A model generated the notes under the pieces. It was not told where the DNA came from. It searched no databases and worked only from the letters and a program-made list of their open reading frames with translations. From positions 15,121,694 to 15,185,693 of the forward strand of contig OX336358.1 of the NCBI GenBank assembly GCA_946902875.1: 64,000 nucleotides of DNA, given 5' to 3'. Both the position numbers and the translations under genes were made by a program. This document shows positions 1 to 10,751 of the stretch, one piece after another. Each line of letters begins with the position of its first letter. Position 1 is the first letter of the stretch. This DNA is from Nematopogon swammerdamellus. Taxonomy: Eukaryota; Arthropoda; Insecta; Lepidoptera; Adelidae.

Positions 1-180
1 CTGAATAAATAAAATAAATAAAATAAATAAATAAATAAAACCGATTTTAATAAAACAAAATTCTACGGATAGCTTGATTCTTCCCATCGACCATTGGCTA
101 CTTACTATCACGCTAAATAGCTTATGAGGTTAGCAGTGAAGTGAAATATGAGAGCGGGCGGAGCCGCGGGCACAGCTTGT
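1..180 (+). mobile_element. Helitron-1 (non-autonomous), 3' part
   Basis: Ends with hairpin gcgggcggagccgcgggc then CTTG|T at 176-180, matching the copies at 14.7 and 32.3 kb. The first 40 bases are an AAATAA-type simple repeat. Confidence 0.6.
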
Positions 181-229
181 TAACTATAAAGTTTATATTA
201 AAATTTTAAAGACAAAAGTAGAACACAAA

Positions 230-690
230 GGGATATGCCGAAGGCCGAGCTGCGTATATCCTGCGTAACTGTATATGTATACAGTATATGCTGCGTAAAT
301 GATATACTCTACCGAAGAAAGCAAGTCACTAAGTGCGAGGCTGGAGACCGAGCTGCGTTCAGGCAAAAATATGCTCCCCTCGAAGGAAGTAAGTCCCTAA
401 GGGCGAGGCCGAAGGTCGAGCTACTTTGACGCAAACCATATACTCTTTCGAAGATAGTACGTCACGAGGCCGAAGGTCGAGTTGCTATCAGGAGAACGAT
501 ACCTATACACTCTCGAAGAAACCAGTTGCCTAAGGGCGAGGCTGAAGGCCGAGATGCGTTCAGGTAAACAATATAATCTCTCAAAGGAAGTAAGTCACTA
601 AGGGCGAGCTGCGTTCAGGTGAACGATATACTCTCTATAAGAAAGTTTGCCACTAAGGCCGAGGCCGAAGGCCGAGCTGCGTTCACGAGC
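230..690 (+). repeat. Minisatellite, about 6 units of about 70 bases
   Basis: Units carry gaggccgaaggccgagctgc, gttcaggtaaacgatata and ctctcgaagaaagtaagtca with variable decay. Confidence 0.75.
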
Positions 691-950
691 AGCGAGCGTA
701 GAACTAGCAGACGAAAGAGTCGTTCCTATTTTAACGCGTGCGAAGTCGTAGGTGTAGCAGTAATTACATCATCTGAGTTCTAAGCTTTATTAGCATTTAG
801 ATCTTCACAGTGTTTTTTGCTATTCGTGATGATCGTGCGTGGCCAGACCGAAGTGTTGATGATGACAAACGAATTGTAATTAGAAAATTGTAAGAGCACT
901 TTAAGCAATCATTGGTAAATAACGATAGAAATACGTATTATAATATTTTA

Positions 951-1157
951 CATACGTAGCTTCACGCCTGTTTCTCAATTGGGTAGGCAGAGTTCACGGA
1001 TCTCCGCGTACTTACTACTGGCACACTTCTGACACCTCTTCCACAATCTTCGGTTACAGATACTACTTAGGCACTTCATCCTTTGTGAGCACATGTCCGA
1101 TCTGGTCTAGGTACGTGTATCTATGGCGGCTCTTCCCGACCCTTCCACTCACATTAT
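951..1157 (-). mobile_element. LINE-F fragment (reverse transcriptase C-terminus)
   Basis: Matches the better-preserved 46348-46640 copy (cacatgtccgatctggtc..cgactcttcc). Decayed. Confidence 0.55.
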
Positions 1158-1510
1158 CTTTTTTTTAAATGGAAACTGGCACGGTTGGCTACATCACCTA
1201 CAACATCCGTGTGTCAAGCCATAACACCATCTTGAACTAAGTGCAATGTCAGAGCTTCCCTTCATTTTATGTCGGCTACACTAAACTGGACGGAAAACAC
1301 GAGCTATTTGATAGCCGTTTCGACCGACGTTTCGTTCAGTGCGGTGGTACCAACCCAAGCGGGATGAATCCTACCCACCTGGTAAGGTAAGAAGGGAAGG
1401 GACCTACAGTTTTATGTGGAATCCGAACCACGGTAGGCCTCCAACGGTCGAGCGGTCACCAAGTTCTGACCGTGGCCAGGGCACCACTGATCTACCGAGG
1501 CTGACAACCG
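1158..1510 (-). mobile_element. SINE-A copy
   Basis: Tail (atggaaactggcacggttgg) at the left, core and tRNA-like T-arm (ggaatccgaaccacgg reversed) at the right. The 5S-like part is damaged. Confidence 0.75.
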
Positions 1511-1529
1511 AGTTTGTAAATAGGTATTA

Positions 1530-1798
1530 TACACGGTGTAGCAACCCCAACCGTAAAACCCGAAAGGTGGTGATTCTGTACGTGAAATAGAACAACTTTT
1601 GTTCTACGACTTTTTTATTTGAAGAAAAAATTTTTTTTTTCTCCATACATTTTGAGAATGGGTAATTAAATTTTGTATGGAAAACATTTTTTTTTTTCAA
1701 CAAATTTTTTTTCTTCAAAAAAGTTATTTAGTTTCTCATATAGAATAACCCCCTTATGTCAGTTAAAAATATTACGGGGGCAACTGCAACACCGTGTA
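1530..1798. mobile_element. MITE-1 copy 1
   Basis: 269 bases. Ends TACACGGTGT..GCAACCCC and GGGGGCAACTGCAACACCGTGTA-type inverse. Interior is T-rich and partly self-complementary. Confidence 0.7.
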
Positions 1799-1949
1799 TT
1801 TGCATGCGCATACGCAAATGATGCATAATGAATGAGATGTGGCGAATGAGCAGGCCTTAACACGATCTAGTTTCAGTTTCAATTTTATATCAAGTTTCAC
1901 TTTCGTAAAAGTAAATTCATAAGATTTATAATTTACGGTTCGACCAGAG

Positions 1950-2610
1950 CGTCGATAGCTCGCTGGTGCTATGCATCGGCGTTCGACTGTCGAATTTAAG
2001 TACAGGACGGATTCAACTGGGTTGGGCTGCCTTCGGAAAGTTAAAATTCGCCCTGAGGTCTGACCTTCCGCAAAATTTAAAGACTCGTCTAAATGACCAG
2101 TGTGTGCTCCCGGTTATGACGTACGGGTGTGAAACGTGGACTCTGACGGTCGGTGTAGTCCAAAGGTTGAAAGTTGCCCAGAGAGCAATGGAGCGAGCCA
2201 TGCTGGGAATATCGCTACGTGTTATGGTGCGTAACGAGGAAATCCGCCGACGCACCAAAGTAGTCGATATTGGATACCGGGTGGCTAAGCTCAAGTGGCA
2301 GTGGGCTGGACACGTCAGCCGAAGAGACGACGACCGTTGGAGTAACCGTGTTCTACACTGGCGGCCGTGGACAGGAAAACGGAGTGTGGGAAGACCACCC
2401 GCCAGGTGGGACGACGACATCAAGTGCGTCGGCGGAAAGCAGTGGTTTCGTACCGCTGAAGGCCGGGAGAACTGGAGGAAAATTGGAGAGGCGTATGTCC
2501 AGCAGTGGAAGCTTACACGCTGACTGACTGACTGACTGACTGGGCGCGGTTGGATTTTGGATGGATGAATATTTGACGTGGTCAGACCCTTACGTTCACG
2601 CTGTAAATAA
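1950..2610 (+). mobile_element. SINE-A copy interrupted by LINE-G
   Basis: tRNA-like head at 1950-1993 (gatagctcgctggtgc) and 5S-like remnant after 2541. The part beyond is decayed. Confidence 0.6.
1994..2541 (+). mobile_element. LINE-G: RTE-like LINE 3' end with (TGAC)n tail, inside a SINE-A
   Basis: Open frame reads the reverse-transcriptase C-terminus: CVLPVMTYGCETWTL, RAMERAMLGISLR, KLKWQWAGHVSRRDD, GRPPARWDDD, then AYVQQWKLTR and stop, followed by a (TGAC)n tail. Left flank is the tRNA-like head of SINE-A; right flank resumes at gggcgcggttggat, the 5S-like part of the same SINE. Confidence 0.8.
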
Positions 2611-2721
2611 TAGTGTTCTTGTGAGCGGTAGTATGTGTTAATTATTACAGTGACTATAATACTTATAAGGTACTAACAAAACATTGTGACTTGCGAAGTT
2701 TTTTTGACAGTTCATTCATTC

Positions 2722-2955
2722 ATTCATATCACACACGCTGAATCCCAACAATCGGGGTAAGCAGAGTAATCGGTGTCGTGCTGCAAGAACTCTGGTAAAT
2801 TAAAGCACAACACCGTACACCACGTTTCGCAAAGTATTCGAACAAGATTATATCGATCAAGCAGCAAGTAAGGCACGAAGACCCACCTGCTGCATGACTC
2901 GGTGGAAGTACCGCGCCAAGGTGAGAGGTGGCGAACCTGTCGCCCTTTGTCAGTT
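2722..2955 (-). repeat. Rep-B copy
   Basis: SINE-like family of about 330 bases. This copy has the (TGAA)n-type tail end and body (acgctgaatcccaacaatcg, gctgcaagaactctggtaaa), without the 92-base module. Confidence 0.7.
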
Positions 2956-3044
2956 CTTCTTCGCATTGAATTTAGAACTGGCTGAATTTTAGACATGTCC
3001 AAGTGTAGGTTTCACAACTATGGATGAACTTATGCAATACTGTT

Positions 3045-3092
3045 GACGCTGGCCGTGGTTCGGATTCCACGTAAAACCGTAGGTCCCTTCCA
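3045..3092 (+). mobile_element. SINE-A fragment
   Basis: Only the T-arm and core start: ggccgtggttcggattccac, gtaggtccctt. Confidence 0.55.
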
Positions 3093-3171
3093 CCAGAGCA
3101 AGAAAAAGTGCCGCGCGGTCTGACGCGGCGGCGGCCGGCTGGGGGATACGCCGATCGCTGTTCTCTTTCTT

Positions 3172-3542
3172 TTTATGGAAACTGACACGGTTGGCTACAT
3201 CACCTACAACATCCGTGATGTCAGCCCATAACACCGGGTGAACTAGGCGCCATGTCAGTGCTTCCCTTCATTTCATGTCGGCTACACTGAACTGGAAGGA
3301 AAACACGAACCAATTACATAGCCGTTTCGACCGACGTTTCATTCAGTGTGGTGGTACCAACCCGGCCGGGATAAACCCTACCACCTAGTAAGGTAAGAAG
3401 GGAAGGGCCCTAGAGTTTTACGTGGAATCCGAACCGCGGTCAGTCTCCAACGGTCGAGCGGTCACCCATCCAAGCACTAACCGCGCTCAGGGATTGCTTA
3501 CACAACAGTCGAGCGACCGCACCACTGAGCTACCGAGGCTGT
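3172..3542 (-). mobile_element. SINE-A, full-length
   Basis: Complete from A-tail to tRNA-like head (ctgagctaccgagg reversed), including the 5S-like segment (cacccatccaagcactaacc reversed). Confidence 0.82.
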
Positions 3543-3686
3543 GGTCCCTTCTTCTAATTCTATCTATCTATCTACATTAAAGTGAAACACATATAAGTTC
3601 TCCCTTTTATTCGCAGCCAGTTAATGATTTTGTAACATTACATAAAAATGTTAATTACATTTTTTTTTCTTTCGGCCCCACTCTGT

Positions 3687-4038
3687 CAGCTTCGGTAGCT
3701 CAGTGGTGCGGTCTGTCGAATTGGATGGGTGACCGCTCGGCCGTTTGAGGCTGACCGTGGTTCGAATTCAACTTAAAATATGTAGGTCCCTTCCGTTCTT
3801 TCTTACATTACTAGGTGGTAGGGTATATCCCGCCCGGATTGGTACCACCCCAGTGAATATAAGTATTCTGTGACGTCTTTCGAAACGGCTATGCATGTAA
3901 ATAGTTCGTGTTTTCCGTCCAGTTCAGTGTAGCCGACACGAAATTAAGTGACATGTCACCTAGTTGACCCGGTGTTATGGGCTGACATCGCGGATGTTGT
4001 AAGTGATGTAGCCAACAGTGTCAGTTTCAATAAAAAAA
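3687..4038 (+). mobile_element. SINE-A with shortened 5S segment
   Basis: ttcggtagctcagtggtgcg runs straight into attggatgggtgaccgctcg; the 5S box A part is deleted. Core and tail complete. Confidence 0.78.
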
Positions 4039-4369
4039 ATTATGTGTTCTCGGTGTTTGACCCATGCAGTCCGCTATCAAAGTTACAACATAGACTGCTT
4101 GCACAGTCACTATTCTCTTGTAAGACTGTAATGATGTGTGGTGTGGTGCAGGCATAACTCGGGTACTCTTCACTTCGAGCGGTGCGTCGGAATGCGGGCC
4201 AGCGGTGTCTGCAGATGTCTTATATACCGCTAACCACCGCTACGCGAAGAAAGTAACATGTACAGTCATGAAAACAAAAATATGAAATATTGTTTTTTCA
4301 CATAATTTCAAAGTTCGAAAAATTGCTCCATGATTCGGAATCCACGTAAAACTATACATAGTCTTTTAA

Positions 4370-4495
4370 ATAGATATAAAATACTTTTTTGCTCCAAGAA
4401 GTATTTAACAATAATAAGCACATTACAGCATTAACATGAGGTGCAAAGGCGGACTTATCCCCTGCAGAGGTTTCTTCCAGTCGACCTTTAGATGT
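4370..4495 (-). mobile_element. LINE-K 3' end
   Basis: Reverse of the family ending: tttgctcc, gaggtgcaaaggcggactta, cttccagtcgacctttagat. Other copies at 6.2, 29.7, 42.5, 49.5 and 49.7 kb. Confidence 0.55.
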
Positions 4496-4591
4496 TTGAT
4501 ATTTCTATTATTATAGTGGAACGTAAGTAGGTAGTAGCAAATGATTTGAGCGTGAGAATTGATGATAAAATAATTAATAATAAGAATACTT

Positions 4592-4855
4592 TCACCTATT
4601 CACGCCTCTCTTGAAGGATCCGAGACTTTACTTGGGGGGAAATATGTGGGCAAGGAGAGCGTTTCAGAGTTTACCAGTTCTTACATGTATTATTATTAAA
4701 GTATTCTCTTTATTTATAAAAATGTGAAATAAAGAGAATACTTTAATAATACATGTAAGAACTGGTAAACTCTGAAACGCTCTCCTTGCCCACATATTTC
4801 CCCCCAAGTACAGTCTCGGGTTCTTCAAGAGAGGCGGGAATAGGCACCTGTCAGG
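4592..4855. repeat. Near-perfect 125-base inverted repeat of LINE-I tail sequence
   Basis: Arms 4592-4716 and 4729-4855 with a 12-base spacer. Both arms carry tacttggggggaaatatgtg and the same flanking sequence, with only a few mismatches. The transcript would be a long hairpin. Confidence 0.85.
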
Positions 4856-4965
4856 CCGGCATGGCATTCGCAACCCTCGTGTACGACCGAATGTCCATGG
4901 GCGTCGTTAGACACCTTATGGGTGGCTAGGTGCTACATGTCTCGCTCACTAAAAAAAAGTGCATG
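4729..4965 (+). mobile_element. LINE-I 3' end
   Basis: From the right arm of the inverted repeat through gaatgtccatgggcgtcgtt and agacacctta to an A-run. Same tail at 21.5, 32.8, 38.6 and 42.3 kb. The coding part is not visible, so the clade is unknown. Confidence 0.6.
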
Positions 4966-5237
4966 CTAGTTAAATAAAAGTTATACTTGTTTTAACACAT
5001 ATAAAATTAATCTCTTGCCTTACTAGGTTTGGATGATAGATTACGGTCGGATGAAACGAAATGGCTGCGAAAGTAGCCGGAACCACCGAATGGGAGCTGA
5101 CATGGCACCTAGTGCCAAAAGAAACAGTCCAGTAAAACTGCGCGAGCACAGATCAGATGAATAATGATGGTCCAGCAAGAACGCTCTGATTGGAAACCAG
5201 GTCGCCTTAATTCCATCAAATCCGCTGCCACTCTACA

Positions 5238-5592
5238 TTTTTTAGGTTTCCTTATGCGTCATACGGGATCCGATTACTAAGCCTACGCCGTCTGTCTGCC
5301 TGTGTGTCTGTCTGTCCGGAGTCTGTATCTCTTGAACCGTAATAGGTAGCCCGTTAAAATTTTCACAGAATATGTGTTATTATGGCCGACATAATAAAAA
5401 TACGAAAAAGTAAAACATTTGCAAAATCCCCATACAAGTAACTAAAAAGTGTATGCGCGCAATCTACCGAAAAGAGTATGAAGCATTTTAACTAATCCAT
5501 AGACGACGTGACTGTGTGTTTACCATGACATGGCGATACGGAACCCTCGGTGCGCGAGTTCGACTCGCACTTGGCCGGTTTTTTTTTTATTT
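5238..5592 (+). repeat. Rep-D, near full-length
   Basis: Starts with a ggtttcc..gggatcc hairpin remnant, then GTCT repeats, ctcttgaaccgtaataggta and an end reading ggtgcgcgagttcgactcgc, acttggccgg and T-run. Confidence 0.7.
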
Positions 5593-6194
5593 GACACTTT
5601 TATTACTAAATCTTATAACACTAATTTAACTGGTAATGCAGTTCGGGTACTAAGCTTCGACAGTATGTATTTTCTCATATGTATTTTCATTTAGATGTAG
5701 ATTTTTTTTTTGTTTTTTTTTTATTTCAATTATTATATTATGTAAACTTGTAAAACAATTTTATTATTAAAAATAAACTTTCCATGTATGCTTATGTTTG
5801 ATTTCGAAAGATGTATTTACTTAAAGTATTTTATTTTATATATGTTTTGTGCATTGAAAAATAAAAATCTAATGGACTTTTAAATTAGAACTTTAGTTTT
5901 TAGTGGTTTTTAGTTATAGTATTTTTTTTTTCTTTTTTAATTAGTTATATTTGTCTATTTAATTTGATAGGTAGTTATAGTTTGTGTATTGTGTATATTT
6001 TCCTGTTCATGTATAAATATAACTTAAAATATTAAAATGTTACTAATTGTTATATAGTAAAATAAAGATGGAATTAGAACTAGATAAAACCCATACACTT
6101 TACACAGTTTTTGTTAAGTCTACTTTTTCATATTATATGTAATATGTATGTAATAAGTTATTTATTAATAATTGCCTGCTATTTAACATTTCCT
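5593..6194. other. AT-rich unique stretch
   Basis: T-rich with short A/T runs; no ORF or repeat recognised. AATAAA-like motifs are scattered. Confidence 0.5.
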
Positions 6195-6320
6195 ACATTA
6201 TTTTTTCGACTGCTACTACCTACTTATGTTTGAATGTAAGCACGTCTCAAACGTCCAAACGTTGACTGGAGGGAATATCTATAAGGAATAAGTCCGCATT
6301 TGCACCACATGTTATTGTTT
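6195..6320 (+). mobile_element. LINE-K 3' end, partial
   Basis: ctactacctacttatgtttg, cgttgactgga, ggaataagtccgcatttgca. Confidence 0.5.
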
Positions 6321-6326
6321 ACACTA

Positions 6327-6588
6327 TACACGGTGTTGCAACCCCAATTGTAAAACCCGAAAGGGGGTGATTCTGTACGTGAAATAGAACAACTTTTGTT
6401 CTACGACTTTTTTATTTGATGAAAAAAAAATTATTTTGAGAATAGGTATTGAAAATTTTTATGGAAAAAATAATTTTTGTTTTGTTTCAAAAAAAAATTT
6501 TTCTCCACAGAAGTTGTTTAGTTTCACATATAGAACAACCCCCTTATATCAGTTAAAAATATTACGGGGGCAACTGCAACACCGTGTA
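6327..6588. mobile_element. MITE-1 copy 2
   Basis: 262 bases, same orientation and termini as copy 1 (tacacggtgttgcaacccc). Superfamily not assigned. Confidence 0.72.
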
Positions 6589-6698
6589 TAATATGCTAAC
6601 TTTTTAAAATTCATTTATTCATATCATATAAGTCTAATTTGAGTAACATTCGACCTGTATGTATATATTTTTTTTATATCTTTTTTATTGACTGTACC

Positions 6699-6752
6699 GT
6701 GGTCTACACACAAATGCAATTCAGCGTGAATTGCATATGTGTGTGTAGACAC
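6699..6752. repeat. Short perfect-type hairpin
   Basis: Arms of about 20 bases (gtctacacacaaatgcaatt and inverse) around cagcgtg. Confidence 0.6.
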
Positions 6753-7075
6753 AGAGCACCAACACGGCGAGACGGTCGCTCATCCATCACGCTATCACAA
6801 ATTGACCGTGAACAGACTCGCTATAAAATGAGTAGGTGTCGTGTGCAGGCGAACACTAACAGCGCTATCGTGATATCGACTACAGTGATATTGATGATAG
6901 CGCTGAATGTGGTTCCTGAAGGTTCGTCGTCTATGCCTACCCCATGAAGATACAGGCGTCATGTTTTATATGCTTTTTTTATATGCTACGCTGGCGTAAT
7001 TCATAAAAAAAAGACAAAAAACTTGGAGCTTGAATATATTCCCGGGAGTTAACGAAATAACTGTTTAAAAAATAT

Positions 7076-7410
7076 ATAAAAACCGCCTTCAAAAATATAT
7101 GAAATAAAAAAAAATCTAACCCTAGAGTTGAAGGCGGTGCTAAAGATGGCTACACAAATCACAAAGGATATCATCCACTCATGTTTTCTTTCATGCATCA
7201 TTTTTGCTTGCTTTAGCACCGCCTTCAACTCGAGGGTTCGTTTTTTTTTTAATTTCATACATTATTGAAGGCGGTTTTTATATTTTTTTAAATAGTTTTT
7301 TATTTCACAGTTTTTTTTGTATTTTTTTGCTATTAATGTTCTCGGCGGAATGACTCGGCCTTCGGCCTCGCGATTCCGCCTCGCTTTCCAATCCGATCTT
7401 GACCAAATTT
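7076..7410 (-). mobile_element. MITE-2 foldback and host flank, copy 1
   Basis: Foldback at 7076-7284 with arms of about 70 bases (aaccgccttcaaaaatatat, cctagagttgaaggcggtgc and inverse); flank to 7410 is the reverse of 24420-24540. Confidence 0.7.
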
Positions 7411-7473
7411 AAATGGGACCACACGGGAAATACCAGCTCTCAAATAAAAAAAGAATAATCGAAATCTTATCAA

Positions 7474-7727
7474 AAACCGGCCAAGTGCGAGTCGAACTTG
7501 CGCACCGAGGTTTCAGCACCACAAAAAAAAACCTTGAAAAAACTGGTTTCTTGGATGGGTACCCCTTAATTTTTCACTTTTATTTTTTTTATTATTTGAT
7601 GCTAAATTCGCCAAAATAGGATAGCTATTACAGTTCCAAATATACAGCCATCGGACGGACGGACGGACAAACAGACGTTATAGGCTTAGCAATAAGTTCC
7701 GTACGGGCGTCCGTACGGAAACCTAAA
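7474..7727 (-). repeat. Rep-D copy
   Basis: Starts aaaaccggccaagtgcgagt, ends at a GGAC repeat and tccgtacggaaacctaaaa. Confidence 0.65.
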
Positions 7728-7941
7728 AAAGAACTTGGAAGGTGTGAAACTAGGCTTGCGATGGCTTCCCCGAACATATCCGGGCCCATCGGCAGTAGAG
7801 TAGGGGGCCCATAGGGTGTTAATCGAAGTCGGGACTAGCGAGTGGCCACTCTAAATTTCCCGCGCATGCTTCACGTTTCGGCTCGCAACAAGCCCTCAAG
7901 ACGAAGTAACTATTAAGTAATCTATGCCTCAAGCCCATATA

Positions 7942-8208
7942 TGGATTCCACGTAAAACTGTAGGTCCCTTCCCTTCTTACCTTAGTAGGTGGTAGGGGTT
8001 ATCCCGCCTGGGTTGGTACCACCGCACTGAGCGAAACGTCGATCGAAACGGCTGTGTAAATAGTTCATGTTTTCCGTCCAGTTCAGTGTAGCCGGCACGA
8101 CCGAAGGGAAGCACTGACATGGCACTTAGTTCACCCAGTGTTATGGGCTGACATCACGGGTGTTGTAGATGATGTAGCCAACCGTGTCAGTTTCCATAAA
8201 AAAAATTA
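7942..8208 (+). mobile_element. SINE-A, head truncated
   Basis: Starts at the T-arm (atggattccacg) and keeps core and tail. Confidence 0.75.
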
Positions 8209-8631
8209 TTAATACATATAAAAAAAATTATAGTATTATAATTTTTAAATTAATTTAGGTATTTATACTCATTGGCGCTCTTGCTTGTCGGCGCCGCCTC
8301 CGCATCGGACGAGATAATTTGTATGAAACACTATAGATATCCTGACTTTTGCATAATATCACAGGTATCAATATGTTACAAACAATGTATGTAGGCACGA
8401 ATACTTCCCACAGTATGTAGCGCGGCCCCACTCACACGCAACTTGCGTACGCGCGGCTCCAGTGAACTTGATAGTTTTTACTGGAGCCGTGTGGGTCTTG
8501 GAGATGATATGGTAAATACTGAATGGTCGGTGGCACTGATTTCAGAAGAGAAACAAACTGTTTTAATAAACATTACACCGACTTAAAAAAAACAACTTTT
8601 TTTTAATGTTAGACTAGAAACCAATAGACCC

Positions 8632-8860
8632 TCCTAATCTTACTAGGTGGTAGGCTTTAACCCGCCCGGGTTGGTACCACCGCACTGAATGAAACGTCAG
8701 TTGAAACGGCTATGTAAATAGTTTGTGTTTTCCGACCAGTTCAGTGTAGCCGGCACGATCAAAGGGGGAAGCACTGACATGGCACCTAGTTCACCCGGTG
8801 TTATGGGCTGACATCACGGACGTTGTAGGTGATGTGGCAACTGACATGCCATAAAAAAAA
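8632..8860 (+). mobile_element. SINE-A, 5'-truncated
   Basis: Starts inside the core (aatcttactaggtggtaggc) and runs to the A-tail. Confidence 0.72.
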
Positions 8861-9109
8861 ACAAGTCGTTTATTCCATCAACAAAACAAGTAATTATTAT
8901 TATACATATTATCACAATCAAAAAATTCAATTAATACTAAACTAAACTACTTATAAGAATAAACTGACTAATACAATATAACAAACATATCTAAATAAAA
9001 CAAAACAAACTTACTAAGAATATAATAAATCCTCCTCAAGCCCTGAGCACGAAGGGGGCATGGTGCCAAGGACAAAAGTTAAGGCATTTCAAAAATATGT
9101 GAGTAGATT

Positions 9110-9215
9110 TTGGTTCAAGAATAATGTTTTCGTGCAAATGTGGGCAATCGACGAAGAACGACTGGTGACAAGTTCGAGCGCAGTCTTACTGCCATATCAT
9201 ACATCAATAAACAAT
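9110..9215 (+). repeat. Rep-Q fragment
   Basis: cgaagaacgactggtgacaa, agttcgagcgcagtcttact. Same ending at 31.98, 32.08, 34.5, 43.0 and 52.2 kb; probably a LINE 3' end. Confidence 0.4.
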
Positions 9216-9514
9216 ATTAGTTCCTAATAAAGTTATCATTATTTTATCAAATTGCTATATACTATTGATAGTTGTCATGCCCTATACAAGCCGGTAGTAC
9301 CAGCAACTTTCCATACCTTCTCATTGTAATCTAAAGTGGCTTCGGCGAATCATTGGCAGGCTCTTAGCCTTAAGGTCGATTTCTCTATCCGCGGGCTATT
9401 TTGAGTGAGCCTGAGCACTTTCATAAGTGTTACTTACTGTACAGTCCATCAAAGTCGTCATAACACCAACTTATGCGTTTTAGGGTTCCGTATCCGGTAC
9501 GGGACCCGCTTCTC

Positions 9515-9882
9515 ATGCGAGAGGTTCGCGGTTCGAATCCGGTCGGCGTGTACCAATGAGTTCTTTCTGACGAAAAAAATTACGTGCATACCTACACCTG
9601 CTGCTTCACCGTTCTGAACCGGTGTAAAACTGTAGGTCCCTTCTCTTGCCCCTTACTAGGTGGTAGGCTCAAATTGTAGCCGACTGGGTTGGTACCACCG
9701 TACTGGATGTAAGATGGCCGCATAGCAGCCTCGGTTGTGTTCTCCTCTAGTGCAGTATAGCCAGCAATCCAGGGAAGTCTCCGATATGGCACCTACCTTT
9801 CCGGAGGTGATATTGGCTGGTCGGAGCATGCGCTTTGGCCCCTCCGACTCAGCCTCCTATACAGGATTATATAAAAAACAAT
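9515..9882 (+). mobile_element. SINE-H copy
   Basis: tRNA T-arm (gcggttcgaatccggtcgg), shared core (ttactaggtggtaggctc, gactgggttggtaccaccgt), then the LINE-C-like tail ending ggattatataaaaaa. Confidence 0.75.
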
Positions 9883-9892
9883 ACGTCCATGT

Positions 9893-10045
9893 TTGGGTCA
9901 TTTCAAACTGTATATATTATGTACCAAATTTCAACTTTTCTCGCCCAGTAGATCCGAAGAAAATAAGCTGTGATAGACGGACAGACACAAGAGTGATCCT
10001 ATAAGCGTTTCGTTTTTTTTTTCACTTTTGAGGTACGGAATACAT
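9893..10045 (+). mobile_element. LINE 3' tail fragment
   Basis: Runs taccaaatttcaacttttct, agatccgaagaaaataagct, gacggacagac, gagtgatcctataagcgttt, the form of a common lepidopteran LINE tail. Lies between a SINE-H and a SINE-A. Confidence 0.45.
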
Positions 10046-10332
10046 GGATGGGTGACCGCTCGACCGTTGGAGGCTGACCGTGGTTCGGATTCCACGTAAA
10101 TCTGTACGTCCCTTCCCTTCTTACCTTACTAGGTGGTAGGGTTTAACCCGCCCGGGTTGGTAAAACTGCACTGAATGAAAGGTCGGTTGAAACGGCTATT
10201 TAAATAGTTTGTGTTTTCCGTCCAGTTCACTATAGTCGGCGCGACCGAGTTCACCAAGGTGTTATGGGCTGACATCGCGGAAGTAGTAGGGTAGTGGGTA
10301 ATGTAGCCAACAGTGTCAGTTTCCATAAAAAA
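10046..10332 (+). mobile_element. SINE-A, starts at the 5S-like segment
   Basis: First recognisable bases are tggatgggtgaccgctcgac; then T-arm, core and tail. Confidence 0.75.
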
Positions 10333-10392
10333 CAATATGTTTATTAAAAGTTTATCAAATTGATCACAGTTCACAATATTGTTCCCAATCAG

Positions 10393-10736
10393 TCAGTCAG
10401 TCAGCGTGTAAGCGTCCACTGCTGGACAATACGCCTCTCCAATTTTCCTCCAGTCCTCCCGGCCTTCAGCGATACGGAACCACTGCTTACCGCCGACGTA
10501 CTTGATGTCGTCGTCCCACCTGGCGGGTGGTCTTCCCACACTCCGTTTTCCTGTCCACGGCCGCCAGTGTAGGACACGGTTACTCCAACGGCCATCATCT
10601 CTTCGGCTAGCATGCCCAGCCCACTGCCACTTGAGCTTAGCTATCCGCTGTCCAATATCGACTACTTTGATGCGTCGGCGGATTGCTTCGTTACGCACCA
10701 TATAACGCAGCGATATTCCCAGCATGACTCGCTCCA
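10393..10736 (-). mobile_element. LINE-G 3' fragment with 13-base target duplication
   Basis: Minus-strand reading MLGISLRYMVRN.. to the AEGREDW region and a (CTGA)n tail. Flanked by TGTTCCCAATCAG at 10380-10392 and 10737-10749: a textbook 5'-truncated LINE insertion. Confidence 0.85.
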
Positions 10737-10751
10737 TGTTCCCAATCAGCT

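Noticed and set aside
2013..2423. 136-codon minus-strand ORF
   Set aside because: Antisense to the LINE-G coding frame.
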